A stretch of DNA of 16,974 nucleotides from Ga0074139 sp046336825 (GCA_046336825.1 JBKDFX010000034.1:1-16974); one strand, 5' to 3'. Positions 1-7,384 are shown, counted from the stretch's first letter. Translations and numbers: made by a program. Notes: a model not told the origin generated them from the sequence alone.

Positions 1-380
1 GCAATACGCTGAATCTCTTCTTTGAGCTGTTGAACTTCCTTGTCAAGAAATCCACGTTCAGTTTCACCGACTGTGTCTGAAGCGGCCTGAATTCCCAACT
101 CACGAAGACGAGTGATGATGTTTCCAATTTCATTCAATCCACCTTCAGCAGTTTGAACCATCGAAATACCATCATTCGCATTTCTTTGAGCCTGAGCTCC
201 AGATCGAATTTGAGCTTTTAAGTTCTCAGAGATCGCCAGACCTGCAGCATCGTCAGCCGCAATGTTGATTCGACTTCCGGAAGCCAATTGTGCCATTGAC
301 TTGTTCATCACTCGTTGGCTACCTACTAAATTTCTTTGAGCATTGATAGCCGCTATGTTTGTTGTAACTCGCATTCCCAT
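1..380 (-). CDS. fliC: Flagellin, N-terminal part (3' end outside window)
   Basis: Flagellin is the subunit of the flagellar filament, exported through the flagellar type III channel and polymerised outside the cell. Only the first 126 codons are in view. The translation starts MGMRVTTNIAAINAQRNL and continues with the conserved D0/D1 helices: LASGSRINIAADDAAGLAISE (about residues 32-52) and the QRNANDGISMVQTAEGGLNE segment (about 63-82), all hallmarks of the flagellin N-terminal domain. The ATG at 380-378 was chosen because AAAGGA lies about 9 nt upstream and because flagellins of Bdellovibrio-type bacteria start with MG-R. A second ATG two codons later is possible. No signal peptide is seen, as expected for this family. 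The variable centre and C-terminal D0 helix are missing because of the window edge, not because of a mutation. Confidence 0.96.
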   Translation of the reverse strand, partial: MGMRVTTNIAAINAQRNLVGSQRVMNKSMAQLASGSRINIAADDAAGLAISENLKAQIRSGAQAQRNANDGISMVQTAEGGLNEIGNIITRLRELGIQAASDTVGETERGFLDKEVQQLKEEIQRI

Positions 381-446
381 TTTAAGTGTCCTTTCGTTTC
401 ATTTATTAATTTGTTAACTTCATAAAAAAATCCTTCCTTGTTATGT

Positions 447-470
447 TCTCACTGGCATCTGCAAGTGAGA
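447..470 (-). repeat. Inverted repeat, 7-bp arms, flagellin 5' leader
   Basis: TCTCACT at 447-453 is the exact reverse complement of AGTGAGA at 464-470, with a 10-nt loop. It lies 67-90 nt upstream of the flagellin ATG, so it would form a hairpin in the leader RNA. Confidence 0.5.
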
Positions 471-517
471 GTCGGCATCCTAGCCTTTCATTATCAGTTG
501 GCCTTTTAAAACCGCTT

Positions 518-536
518 TTCGAACTCCAAGTTCGAA
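518..536. repeat. Inverted repeat, 8-bp arms with CCA loop
   Basis: TTCGAACT at 518-525 pairs exactly with AGTTCGAA at 529-536 around a 3-nt loop. It resembles a tRNA T-arm at first sight, but no acceptor, D or anticodon arm surrounds it. No T-tract follows on either strand, so it is not an obvious terminator. Confidence 0.5.
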
Positions 537-586
537 TCCATTTCAGTTTTTTATCTTCCTTGAAGGCCCTCCTTTCTTTCTGGGGT

Positions 587-609
587 AGAGAATCTGACCA
601 TGATTCTCT
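587..609 (-). repeat. Inverted repeat, 8-bp arms, ATG in loop on minus strand
   Basis: AGAGAATC at 587-594 pairs exactly with GATTCTCT at 602-609 around a 7-nt loop. Read on the minus strand, the loop contains ATG (601-599), the start of a possible 16-codon open frame ending at 551. Confidence 0.5.
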
Positions 610-625
610 GGATCCTCCTGGATCC
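610..625 (-). repeat. Inverted repeat GGATCC-N4-GGATCC, SD-like loop on minus strand
   Basis: Two copies of the palindrome GGATCC (610-615, 620-625) flank a 4-nt spacer. On the minus strand the spacer plus adjoining bases read AGGAGG (619-614), a perfect Shine-Dalgarno-like sequence. The hairpin directly abuts the one at 587-609. Confidence 0.5.
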
Positions 626-729
626 ACATTAAGGGTAAATAAACATGACATGATGTTTGTCGACGACACGCGACGAATTCTTGACAGGACTGTAGGCGGG
701 AAATGAGTTTTTTTTGCTACAATTAGACT

Positions 730-960
730 CTAGTCGATCTCTTGAAAGCGGCACAGGGCATAGGAACCCGAGAGTTCATAGTCTTTGATCTGCTGGACTC
801 GACGATGGTGTTTTGTATGATAGCCCAGAGTGCAGGACTCTTGTTCAGGATTAAAGTGAGTGCAATCGTCACAAGACCAAGGCAGCCGTAGTCGAAGATA
901 ATCAGTGGGATTCACTTTATCTTTTTTTATACTGGGTCTTATACGTTTTGGCGTTTTCAT
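730..960 (-). CDS. Small four-cysteine protein of unknown function (76 aa)
   Basis: I do not recognise this gene. From the ATG at 960-958 the product has 76 residues. A basic N-terminus (KTPKRIRPSIKKDK) is followed by WSCDDCTHFNPEQESC, with cysteines at positions 30, 33 and 43, and a last cysteine at 70 in ALCRF. The CxxC-x9-C-x26-C spacing would suit a zinc or iron-sulfur site, which is an inference. No signal peptide or membrane segment is present, so it is probably cytoplasmic. The start was preferred over an upstream extension because AGGAGG lies 12 nt before this ATG, a rather long spacing, and because the basic stretch begins there. It is divergent from clpB, 58 bp apart, so the two promoters must share or overlap that gap. 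Confidence 0.72.
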   Translation of the reverse strand: MKTPKRIRPSIKKDKVNPTDYLRLRLPWSCDDCTHFNPEQESCTLGYHTKHHRRVQQIKDYELSGSYALCRFQEID

Positions 961-1018
961 GATCTTGACTTTCCTCCTAGACGAACCACAGTTATCACAA
1001 GAGCCATGAGGAGAACAT

Positions 1019-3607
1019 ATGAGCCACGATATCGAGAAAATGACAAGAAAATCGCAGGAAGCCATGCAGGCAGCAGCTCGATTAGCTGAAGAAATGGAGC
1101 ATCCTCAGGTTGAGCCCGAGCATCTTTTAAATGAGCTGATTAAGCAGCAGGAAGGGCTTGTGCCGCGAGTTTTAGAAAAGGTAGGTTTAGTACCCGTTGC
1201 AGTCCTTAAGTCTCTTAAAGAAAGACTGCAAAGGTTTAATAAGGCTTCAGGTTCAACTAAGATAATGGCCAGCTCCCGATTAGAAAAACTTTTCAAGGGA
1301 GCTGAGGTCGAGTGCAAGGCCTTTGGAGATAGTTTTATATCGACCGAGCACTTTTTGCTCTCTGCTTTAAAACTCGAGGATTCAGAGCTGAAAAGCTTTT
1401 TCTCAAAAAACGGAATCAAACTCAATTTAATTGAAAAAGCGATTCAAGAGATGCGAGCTGGAAAAAAGACCACCGACGATGACCCTGAAAGTAAAATCGA
1501 AGTTTTAAAAAAATATGCTCGTGATCTTACCCAGTTGGCTCATGATGGAAAATTGGATCCTGTTGTCGGAAGAGATGATGAAATTCGTCGAGTGATGCAA
1601 GTCTTGTCCAGAAGAACTAAAAATAATCCTGTCCTTATTGGTGAACCAGGAGTCGGAAAAACAGCCATTGCTGAAGGTTTAGCCCTTAGAATAGTTAAGG
1701 ATGATGTTCCTGAAAACTTACAGGGTAAGTCATTGATGTCCTTGGATATGGGCGCCTTAATAGCGGGAGCAAAGTATAGAGGTGAGTTTGAAGATCGATT
1801 GAAAGCCGTGATCAATGAAGTCACCAATGCAGCAGGACAGATTATCTTATTTATTGATGAGATACATACCCTTGTTGGGGCGGGTAAGAGTGAAGGCGCC
1901 ATGGACGCCGGTCAACTTCTAAAACCTGCTCTGGCTCGCGGTGAACTTCGATGTATTGGTGCAACGACTTTGGACGAGTACAGAAAGTACATTGAAAAAG
2001 ATGCAGCTCTTGAGCGGCGATTTCAAACGGTTTTAGTTGATGAGCCTACAACGGAAGAGGCCTTGACCATTTTGCGTGGCCTTAAAGAAAAATATGAAGT
2101 TCATCATGGAATTCGAATTACAGATGCGGCTCTTGTAGCTGCAGTTAAATTATCGCATCGATACATCACCTCTCGCTTTTTGCCAGATAAGGCCATAGAT
2201 CTGGTTGATGAAGCCGCTTCTCGGCTTTCGATTCAAACAAAATCACGACCGGAAGCCATAGATGAAATTGAAAGAAAATTAATGCAATTCAGAGTTGAAC
2301 GAGAGTCTTTAAAAAAAGAAAAAGATCAAGCCTCCTTTGATCGACTTTCGATACTTGAAAAAGATATTAAAGATTTAACAGCTCAAAGCCAGTTACTACG
2401 CGAGCAATGGGAATTTGAAAAAGGAGGGCTTGAGCGTGTCAAAAAAATGAAAACTGAATTGGATCAATTGCGTCTTGAAATGGATAAAGCAGAAAGGTCC
2501 AGCGATTTAGGAAGAGCCGCGGAGTTAAAATACGGACAAATTCCTCAGCTAGAAAGGTCTATTGCTGATCTCGAAAAGAGGGCCAGTTCAAAGTCTTCTC
2601 AAAGCGAAACTAAACTATTGAAAGAAGAAGTCAGTCCGGAAGAGATTGCAGAAGTGGTAGCAAAATGGACGGGCATTCCTGTCTCTAAGATGCTGGCGAG
2701 TGAAACTAAAAAGTTACTTGAAATGGAAAAATTACTTTCATCGCGGGTTGTTGGTCAGGACCATGCTCTGAGGCTTGTGGCCGATGCTGTGAGGCGATCT
2801 CGAGCTGAAATTTCTGATCCCAATAGACCTATTGGAAGTTTTCTATTCCTGGGACCTACTGGGGTTGGAAAAACTGAAACAGTAAAAGCCCTGGCTGAAT
2901 TTTTGTTTGATGATGAGCAAGCGATTGTAAGGATCGATATGAGTGAGTACATGGAAAAACACTCTGTCGCCAGATTAGTTGGAGCCCCCCCCGGCTATGT
3001 GGGTTATGAAGAGGGTGGCCAGCTGACAGAGGCTGTGCGCAGAAAGCCCTATTGTGTGGTCTTGCTGGATGAAATTGAAAAAGCACATCCCGATGTTTTT
3101 AATATTCTACTTCAGGTGCTAGATGATGGAAGACTTACGGATGGCCAAGGGCGTACCGTGGACTTTAAAAACTCAGTGGTCATTATGACTTCTAATATGG
3201 GTTCTCAGCACTTGATAGATGTAAATTTGGCTGAATCTGAAAAAGAAAGAAAGGTTTATGAGGTTTTGCGAAGCACTTTGAGACCTGAGTTTTTAAATCG
3301 CATTGATGAAGTGGTCATGTATTGCCCTCTTGGAAAAGAACAAATCAAAGGGATTGTTCAGGTTCAATTGCAGGTTGTACAAAAGCGATTGTCTGATAAA
3401 AAGATTGAACTTAGTTTTGACGATGAATCCTTGTCGTATTTGTCTAAAAAAGGTTTCGACCCTGTCTACGGAGCGCGACCTCTAAAAAGATTAATACAAT
3501 CAGAAGTTCTTAATCCCCTGGCCAATAAGATGATTGCCAATGAACTTCATGAAGGATCTCGAGTTAAAGTCAAATTTCTAGACGGAAAGCTGCAATTTCA
3601 ATTTTAA
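1019..3607 (+). CDS. clpB: ClpB protein disaggregase (AAA+ chaperone)
   Basis: ClpB is the bacterial Hsp104. The cytoplasmic hexamer pulls polypeptides out of aggregates using ATP, together with DnaK/DnaJ/GrpE. At 862 residues it is full length (E. coli about 857). The double Clp N-domain covers roughly 1-150. The first AAA+ domain has Walker A GEPGVGKT at 208-215 and Walker B ILFIDE ending at E281. The coiled-coil middle domain, about 410-540, includes the KYGQIPQLE element. The second AAA+ domain has Walker A GPTGVGKT at 612-619, the pore loop GYVGYEEGG, Walker B VVLLDE, and the small domain with YGARPLKR. There is no ClpP-binding tripeptide loop of ClpA type, and the long middle domain separates it from ClpA/ClpC. 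The ATG at 1019 has GAGGAG 5 nt upstream. Heat-shock control is expected from the family, but I see neither a convincing sigma-32 promoter nor a CIRCE element. Confidence 0.98.
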   Translation: MSHDIEKMTRKSQEAMQAAARLAEEMEHPQVEPEHLLNELIKQQEGLVPRVLEKVGLVPVAVLKSLKERLQRFNKASGSTKIMASSRLEKLFKGAEVECKAFGDSFISTEHFLLSALKLEDSELKSFFSKNGIKLNLIEKAIQEMRAGKKTTDDDPESKIEVLKKYARDLTQLAHDGKLDPVVGRDDEIRRVMQVLSRRTKNNPVLIGEPGVGKTAIAEGLALRIVKDDVPENLQGKSLMSLDMGALIAGAKYRGEFEDRLKAVINEVTNAAGQIILFIDEIHTLVGAGKSEGAMDAGQLLKPALARGELRCIGATTLDEYRKYIEKDAALERRFQTVLVDEPTTEEALTILRGLKEKYEVHHGIRITDAALVAAVKLSHRYITSRFLPDKAIDLVDEAASRLSIQTKSRPEAIDEIERKLMQFRVERESLKKEKDQASFDRLSILEKDIKDLTAQSQLLREQWEFEKGGLERVKKMKTELDQLRLEMDKAERSSDLGRAAELKYGQIPQLERSIADLEKRASSKSSQSETKLLKEEVSPEEIAEVVAKWTGIPVSKMLASETKKLLEMEKLLSSRVVGQDHALRLVADAVRRSRAEISDPNRPIGSFLFLGPTGVGKTETVKALAEFLFDDEQAIVRIDMSEYMEKHSVARLVGAPPGYVGYEEGGQLTEAVRRKPYCVVLLDEIEKAHPDVFNILLQVLDDGRLTDGQGRTVDFKNSVVIMTSNMGSQHLIDVNLAESEKERKVYEVLRSTLRPEFLNRIDEVVMYCPLGKEQIKGIVQVQLQVVQKRLSDKKIELSFDDESLSYLSKKGFDPVYGARPLKRLIQSEVLNPLANKMIANELHEGSRVKVKFLDGKLQFQF

Positions 3608-3622
3608 ACAAATCAACTCATT

Positions 3623-3663
3623 AAAAACTGACCGGCTTTTCGACAGGACCAAGGTCAGTTTTT
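3623..3663 (+). terminator. Rho-independent terminator of clpB
   Basis: AAAAACTGACC at 3623-3633 pairs exactly with GGTCAGTTTTT at 3653-3663 around a 19-nt loop, 15 bp after the clpB stop codon. The T-run after the stem, and the A-run before it, fit an intrinsic terminator that could work in both directions. Confidence 0.85.
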
Positions 3664-3808
3664 AATTTTTTCTGATCAAATTATTTTCAATCAAAAATAT
3701 ATTTTTTTACTGTATTTATTTTCTGATGAATCATTTCAATATCTTAGCCTGTCACAGATAGAGACATTGTTTTGAAAAGGTCACTCGGATCAAGGGCTTG
3801 CCTATTTT

Positions 3809-3837
3809 TTGTTCCCCTCGCCTTTCAGCTGTAAACT
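3809..3837 (+). promoter_or_regulatory. Candidate sigma-70 promoter for the 3878 gene
   Basis: TTGTTC at 3809-3814, a 17-bp spacer, then TAAACT at 3832-3837 gives moderate matches to -35 and -10 boxes. Transcription would begin about 30 nt before the ATG at 3878. It lies after the clpB terminator, where a new promoter is needed. The match is not strong. Confidence 0.35.
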
Positions 3838-3877
3838 TTGGTCTTGAATTGGGCGAAACCTTAGGAGTGAGGTGGAT

Positions 3878-5014
3878 ATGAAAAACATCATTAAGATCAT
3901 AGGAATTGTTGGGCTGGGTCTCGGCCTCATGGGGAATGAAGGTTGTGAAAAACAACCACCCGTAGTCGAAAAAAGAATTTTAAAATGGTATGCAGATGCA
4001 GGGGCGGTCAGATCTCCGGTTGTTCAATTCGGTGAAGCTGGAAATTTTGATTTTGGATACGTTGCCAGTGAGCAATTGTACGGTGTCTTATTCAATTCAA
4101 AGGGTTTCACAGCCAGTTACAGTGGGCCAGCCATTTCAATGAGTAATCAGGGGCCTACACTAGTTGGGGCACAAGGCATGTATCAGAAAATGTTTGGAAC
4201 ATCGGCCATAGGATCTGATTTGTATTTTTCTGAAGAAGCACGCTGTTTGATCAATTTACCTGATGTCAAAGTCGAGGGAAGTGTGCTTTCTTTTGAGATG
4301 TCATCTGGGAACAGTATTTCGATTGGATTTAATCAGCCTCAGGGAGTTGTGCATACAGGATTTGGTTTAGGTGCTAAATTCAATGTAAAGGTCAAAGAAT
4401 TAAGCTTGCAAATGAGAGCTTTTGATATTGCAAAGGATCTTAATAATGGTCGCCCCAAGCTCATTGCTGCGCCCTTAGTCCGCGAATCGAGTAAAGACAC
4501 CGATGGCAAAGTCGATTTAAGTTACAATATGATATCAGCTGGTTACAGTTGGTACAAATCCACACCACTGTCTAAAGTGACAGAGCGTGCTCTTGTACAG
4601 TCGATTAATCAAATTAAAGACGAAATGAACAAAGTTCCTTGGACGACAAAAATTCTAGATCTTAAGCCCTTTGGAGATGAGCAAAACCCACTTGGTGATT
4701 TAGGCTATGTGATTAAGGGTGGAGCTGATGTAAATTTAAAAATGGGTGATCAGGTTGAATTCTACCAGGATGTCACAATGTGGAAGGGAAAACCCTGTGA
4801 ATCTGAATTTAATGGCTTTAACAGAATCAATCCACGTCCTATCGCTATCGGAGAAGTGGTCTACTTAGATCGCAATTTTAGTACCGTGGCAATTCTGCAG
4901 CGCTTTGACAATCGTAAGATCTTACCAGGCTGGAGAGTGCAGTTAGCCAAAAGAATAGAAGATATTGAAGCTGAAAAGAAACAGCAAACAGCCTCGACAA
5001 AACCAAAGAAATAA
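3878..5014 (+). CDS. Exported protein of unknown family, possible FlgT/CsgG-like C-terminus (378 aa)
   Basis: I do not recognise the family. The N-terminus (MKNIIKIIGIVGLGLGLMG) is a signal peptide with a glycine-rich hydrophobic core, ending at NEGC with Cys23. The lipobox is not canonical (Asn at -3, Glu at -2), so lipidation is uncertain. The body is rich in beta-type segments, for example FGLGAKFNVKVKELSLQM. A helix ALVQSINQIKDEMNKVPW leads into a last ~90 residues (GADVNLKMGDQVEFYQ ... GEVVYLDRNFSTVAIL ... LPGWRVQL). That arrangement recalls the helix plus small beta-barrel of FlgT-type and related envelope proteins; this is a loose resemblance. The tail is Lys/Gln-rich. The ATG at 3878 was chosen over the GTG at 3872 because AGGAG lies 10 nt upstream and the signal peptide starts there. 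It is followed by a hairpin and then the 5106 lipoprotein gene. Confidence 0.8.
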   Translation: MKNIIKIIGIVGLGLGLMGNEGCEKQPPVVEKRILKWYADAGAVRSPVVQFGEAGNFDFGYVASEQLYGVLFNSKGFTASYSGPAISMSNQGPTLVGAQGMYQKMFGTSAIGSDLYFSEEARCLINLPDVKVEGSVLSFEMSSGNSISIGFNQPQGVVHTGFGLGAKFNVKVKELSLQMRAFDIAKDLNNGRPKLIAAPLVRESSKDTDGKVDLSYNMISAGYSWYKSTPLSKVTERALVQSINQIKDEMNKVPWTTKILDLKPFGDEQNPLGDLGYVIKGGADVNLKMGDQVEFYQDVTMWKGKPCESEFNGFNRINPRPIAIGEVVYLDRNFSTVAILQRFDNRKILPGWRVQLAKRIEDIEAEKKQQTASTKPKK

Positions 5015-5036
5015 TTCAAACTTTTAATGATTTATG

Positions 5037-5063
5037 AGGAGCTACAACAAATTTGTAGCTCCT
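5037..5063 (+). terminator. Perfect 11-bp hairpin between two exported-protein genes
   Basis: AGGAGCTACAA at 5037-5047 pairs exactly with TTGTAGCTCCT at 5053-5063 around the 5-nt loop CAAAT. It begins 22 bp after the stop codon of the 3878 gene. Only a short, delayed T-run (CTAGCCTTTTG) follows, so it could be a weak terminator, an attenuator setting the ratio of the two genes, or an RNA-stabilising stem. Its 5' arm contains AGGAG, which the stem would hide. Confidence 0.6.
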
Positions 5064-5105
5064 AGCCTTTTGAAGTGGATTATAAAATTTAAAGAGGATA
5101 ATAAA

Positions 5106-6716
5106 ATGATTCATTCAGCTCTCTTCACCGTGATGTTTTTATCTCTTTTTTTGATTTCATGTGAAAAGGCGGATCAAAAATTAAGTGATAAAATAACAAC
5201 TACCAGAAATACGGCGTCTCTTGATTTGTACAAAATCACAGGTGAATTGTTGTCTCAATTAAACGATTCAGAAGTTTTTAATCTTGGCACTTGTCCCGCT
5301 TTTCTGCAAAATATCTACGTCTCTGGACTTGAGCTTGATCCTCGAACTCTCAACCTAGAAAAAACAAAAGAGGACTGGAGCAAAACATACGAAAATCTAT
5401 GGCTCATTCGACTTAAGCTTAAAGATAAACTCAATGAGTTTATTGAAGTTTCAAAAAAATCAGTCAATGATCCTGCTGTTAAAGCGTGTGCCTCATCCAT
5501 CAGAAATTCACTACGTCTTTCTCGTTATGTAGAAGACTACCTCGCCGAGTATTACGGAGGTGAGAAGCAAGACGCGGATCAGAATAGTGACTTTAAGCCT
5601 GTTCTTCCAGTTCCTTTCGACTCACCAGCACCTTGGACCCTGCGTAACCCTGACAGTCAATCGATCACTTTAAAATCAGGAGACCTCATCATTTCCCGTG
5701 GAAATGCTTACACCAGTGCTGCTATATCTCGAATTGTAGAAGTCGATTCTCAATTTTCTCATATGGCCATGATATATATTCCTGGTGGGCCTACCAAAGA
5801 ATACACTCTGGCTGAGGCCATGAAGAGAACAGATATTCTTGTTCTTGAGGCCCACATTGAAGTGGGATCTACAATCAGAACTTTTAATGAATATGCATCA
5901 GATGGAAATGCTCGAAATGTATTATTTAGGTATAAAAAAGGAGGAGCCGTTCCTCATCGTGCTGCTAAATCAGCTTATGATTTTTTAGAAAAAAGTCGTG
6001 ATCAGGCACGAAGCAAAACTCCAGTAGGGTTTCGGCGTGAACGTTCCGATGTTAACTACGCAGTTCCTTATGATTTTAAAATGGATCTCAGGGATACCAA
6101 AGAAGTTTTCTGCACTGAAGTGGGCTATATTGGCTATAAAAATGAAGGAGTTTTGATTCCAACTTTCATGAGTGACATCAACCCTAAATTGGATCTTGTT
6201 CAGCGCCTGGGAATTAAAGGCAATCAAATCTTTGCTCCCGGTGATATGGAACTCGAGCCGCAGTTTGAAATAATTGCTGAATTTAGAAACTTACGAAAAC
6301 TGAAAGGGGTTCGAATGAAGGACATGACTCTATCCAGTTTTCTTAAATGGATGGATGAAGGGTATAAAATTCATCCTAAAGCGACAGCCTCTGCGGAGGC
6401 TCTATCGGCTTGGTTGCTACGACAATTGGACATTAATGTAAAAAATGTTCGTAAAAGACTTCCTAAAAATATGAATGTAAAAGCTCTCAATACAGTTTTA
6501 GTTTTGGACAGTGTAAACAGTTATCTAGAAAGCCACCTTGTTAAGTCTGAAATTGAATTTAAAGAAAAAAACAGGGGTCTTTTAATCACCTATCCCTACG
6601 GAATCGAGCTTTTGAATGATTTGAGGGTTCAAGACAAAAAAGCCTATGTTGAAGGTCAAAAGGCTCCACTTCACCGTGAGTTTCGTCCTCGTCAACTAGC
6701 TGTACCTGGAATCTAG
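5106..6716 (+). CDS. Lipoprotein with permuted papain-like (YiiX/YaeF-type) amidase domain
   Basis: The product is a 536-residue envelope lipoprotein: the signal peptide MIHSALFTVMFLSLFLIS ends in a perfect lipobox LISC. After about 160 residues of mostly helical sequence comes GDLIISRGN, then SQFSHMAMIY with His219, and later DTKEVFCTEVGY with Cys336. His before Cys, with a GDL(I/V) entry strand, is the signature order of the circularly permuted NlpC/P60 superfamily (YiiX/YaeF). Members are predicted or known thiol hydrolases or acyltransferases acting on lipids or peptide bonds; the substrate here is unknown. The last ~135 residues are unassigned. The ATG at 5106 was preferred to an upstream frame start at 5034 because GAGG lies 9 nt before it, the signal peptide starts there, and the upstream frame runs through the 5037-5063 hairpin. 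It may act on envelope material in the periplasm. Confidence 0.82.
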   Translation: MIHSALFTVMFLSLFLISCEKADQKLSDKITTTRNTASLDLYKITGELLSQLNDSEVFNLGTCPAFLQNIYVSGLELDPRTLNLEKTKEDWSKTYENLWLIRLKLKDKLNEFIEVSKKSVNDPAVKACASSIRNSLRLSRYVEDYLAEYYGGEKQDADQNSDFKPVLPVPFDSPAPWTLRNPDSQSITLKSGDLIISRGNAYTSAAISRIVEVDSQFSHMAMIYIPGGPTKEYTLAEAMKRTDILVLEAHIEVGSTIRTFNEYASDGNARNVLFRYKKGGAVPHRAAKSAYDFLEKSRDQARSKTPVGFRRERSDVNYAVPYDFKMDLRDTKEVFCTEVGYIGYKNEGVLIPTFMSDINPKLDLVQRLGIKGNQIFAPGDMELEPQFEIIAEFRNLRKLKGVRMKDMTLSSFLKWMDEGYKIHPKATASAEALSAWLLRQLDINVKNVRKRLPKNMNVKALNTVLVLDSVNSYLESHLVKSEIEFKEKNRGLLITYPYGIELLNDLRVQDKKAYVEGQKAPLHREFRPRQLAVPGI

Positions 6717-6784
6717 AGAGTGACTTTTAATTAATGCAGAGCTTCTCGTTGCCTTTCCTAAGGGCAAAAGATAGAAGTCGCATC

Positions 6785-7384
6785 ATGTTTTCAGGTATAA
6801 TTGAAGCCCAATCCTCCGTAATAAAAATTCAAGAACAACAAGCGGCGATTAGAGTTTGGTTTTCTCGACCCTCACTATTCAATGATCTCAAAATTGGTGA
6901 TAGTGTTGCGTGCAATGGAATTTGTCTGACCGTCGAAGGAATATCTGAAGATTCTATCCAATTTGCCATGGCCTATGAAACCCTTAATCTGCTGAGGTTG
7001 GATATCAAAAATCTTTCTGAAGAGAAGACTTGGAATCTGGAAAGATCACTTCGTTTCGGGGATAGAGTTCACGGGCACTTAGTTTCAGGTCATGTCGAGG
7101 ATCAGGGTGAAGTTCTTAAAAGCGAAGCCTTAGGTGATTCTTGGTTGCTAGCAGTAAAGCTCCCTCCCCATTTGGCTCCATGGGTTTGGAAAAAGGGGTG
7201 CATTGCTATTCATGGAGTGAGTTTAACAGTTAATTCTTTCGTGGACTGTGTAGTTGAGGTTTGTCTAATTCCAGAAACACAAAATCGTACAAATCTTTCG
7301 AAACTTAAAATGGGTGATCTGGTCAATATTGAAACAGATTATCTTGCAAAAGTCTTAGTTCGAGGGAGGGAAATTGAAGTTTAG
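6785..7384 (+). CDS. ribE: Riboflavin synthase (alpha chain)
   Basis: This enzyme dismutates two 6,7-dimethyl-8-ribityllumazine molecules into riboflavin and the pyrimidine precursor, in the cytoplasm. The 199-residue length and the two homologous lumazine-binding barrels are typical. Barrel 1 starts MFSGIIEA (family MFTGIIE) and has GDSVACNGICLTV. Barrel 2 has HGHLVSGHVEDQG, KGCIAIHGVSLTVN and CLIPETQNRTNL. The ATG at 6785 is set by the conserved N-terminus; the open frame extends 17 codons upstream, but that part is not family sequence. Its ribosome site is weak (AGAAG). There is no FMN riboswitch in the 68 bp since the previous gene. It heads a run of overlapping genes, and ribB begins inside its last codons. 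Confidence 0.95.
   Translation: MFSGIIEAQSSVIKIQEQQAAIRVWFSRPSLFNDLKIGDSVACNGICLTVEGISEDSIQFAMAYETLNLLRLDIKNLSEEKTWNLERSLRFGDRVHGHLVSGHVEDQGEVLKSEALGDSWLLAVKLPPHLAPWVWKKGCIAIHGVSLTVNSFVDCVVEVCLIPETQNRTNLSKLKMGDLVNIETDYLAKVLVRGREIEV

Larger units (their letters stand above)
381..729. other. Gene-poor leader between flagellin and the Cys-rich small gene
   Basis: This 349-bp stretch holds no coding region I trust. Long open frames exist on both strands (443-706 plus, 406-669 minus), but they lie antisense to each other, have biased low-complexity composition, lack good ribosome sites and resemble no family I know. It does contain four perfect inverted repeats (447-470, 518-536, 587-609, 610-625) and an eight-T run at 708-715. 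Both neighbouring genes read on the minus strand, so this is the likely 5' leader and promoter region of the flagellin gene. No clear sigma-28 or sigma-54 promoter was found. The nearest sigma-28-like match is on the minus strand at 684-657 (TCAA, 16 nt, GTCGACAA) and is weak. Confidence 0.6.

Noticed and set aside
518..536. tRNA remnant or attachment site
   Set aside because: Only a T-arm-like palindrome is present; no other tRNA arm and no second copy of a possible attachment core was seen.
406..706. Two long antiparallel open frames upstream of flagellin
   Set aside because: They overlap each other on opposite strands, have no good ribosome site and no recognisable family; the bases are better explained as a leader with inverted repeats.
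681..723. TTGACA (681-686) and TACAAT (718-723) on the plus strand as a promoter
   Set aside because: The spacing is 31 bp, far from 17, and no plus-strand gene follows before the minus-strand small gene.
961..1018. Sigma-32 or sigma-70 promoter for clpB, with TTGACT at 964-969
   Set aside because: No acceptable -10 box is found at 16-18 bp and no CCCCAT-type box; the promoter could not be placed.
6717..6784. FMN riboswitch or new promoter before ribE
   Set aside because: The region is only 68 bp and shows none of the conserved RFN-element blocks. A TTGCCT/TAGAAG pair at 6749-6777 would start transcription at the ATG and is too weak to claim.
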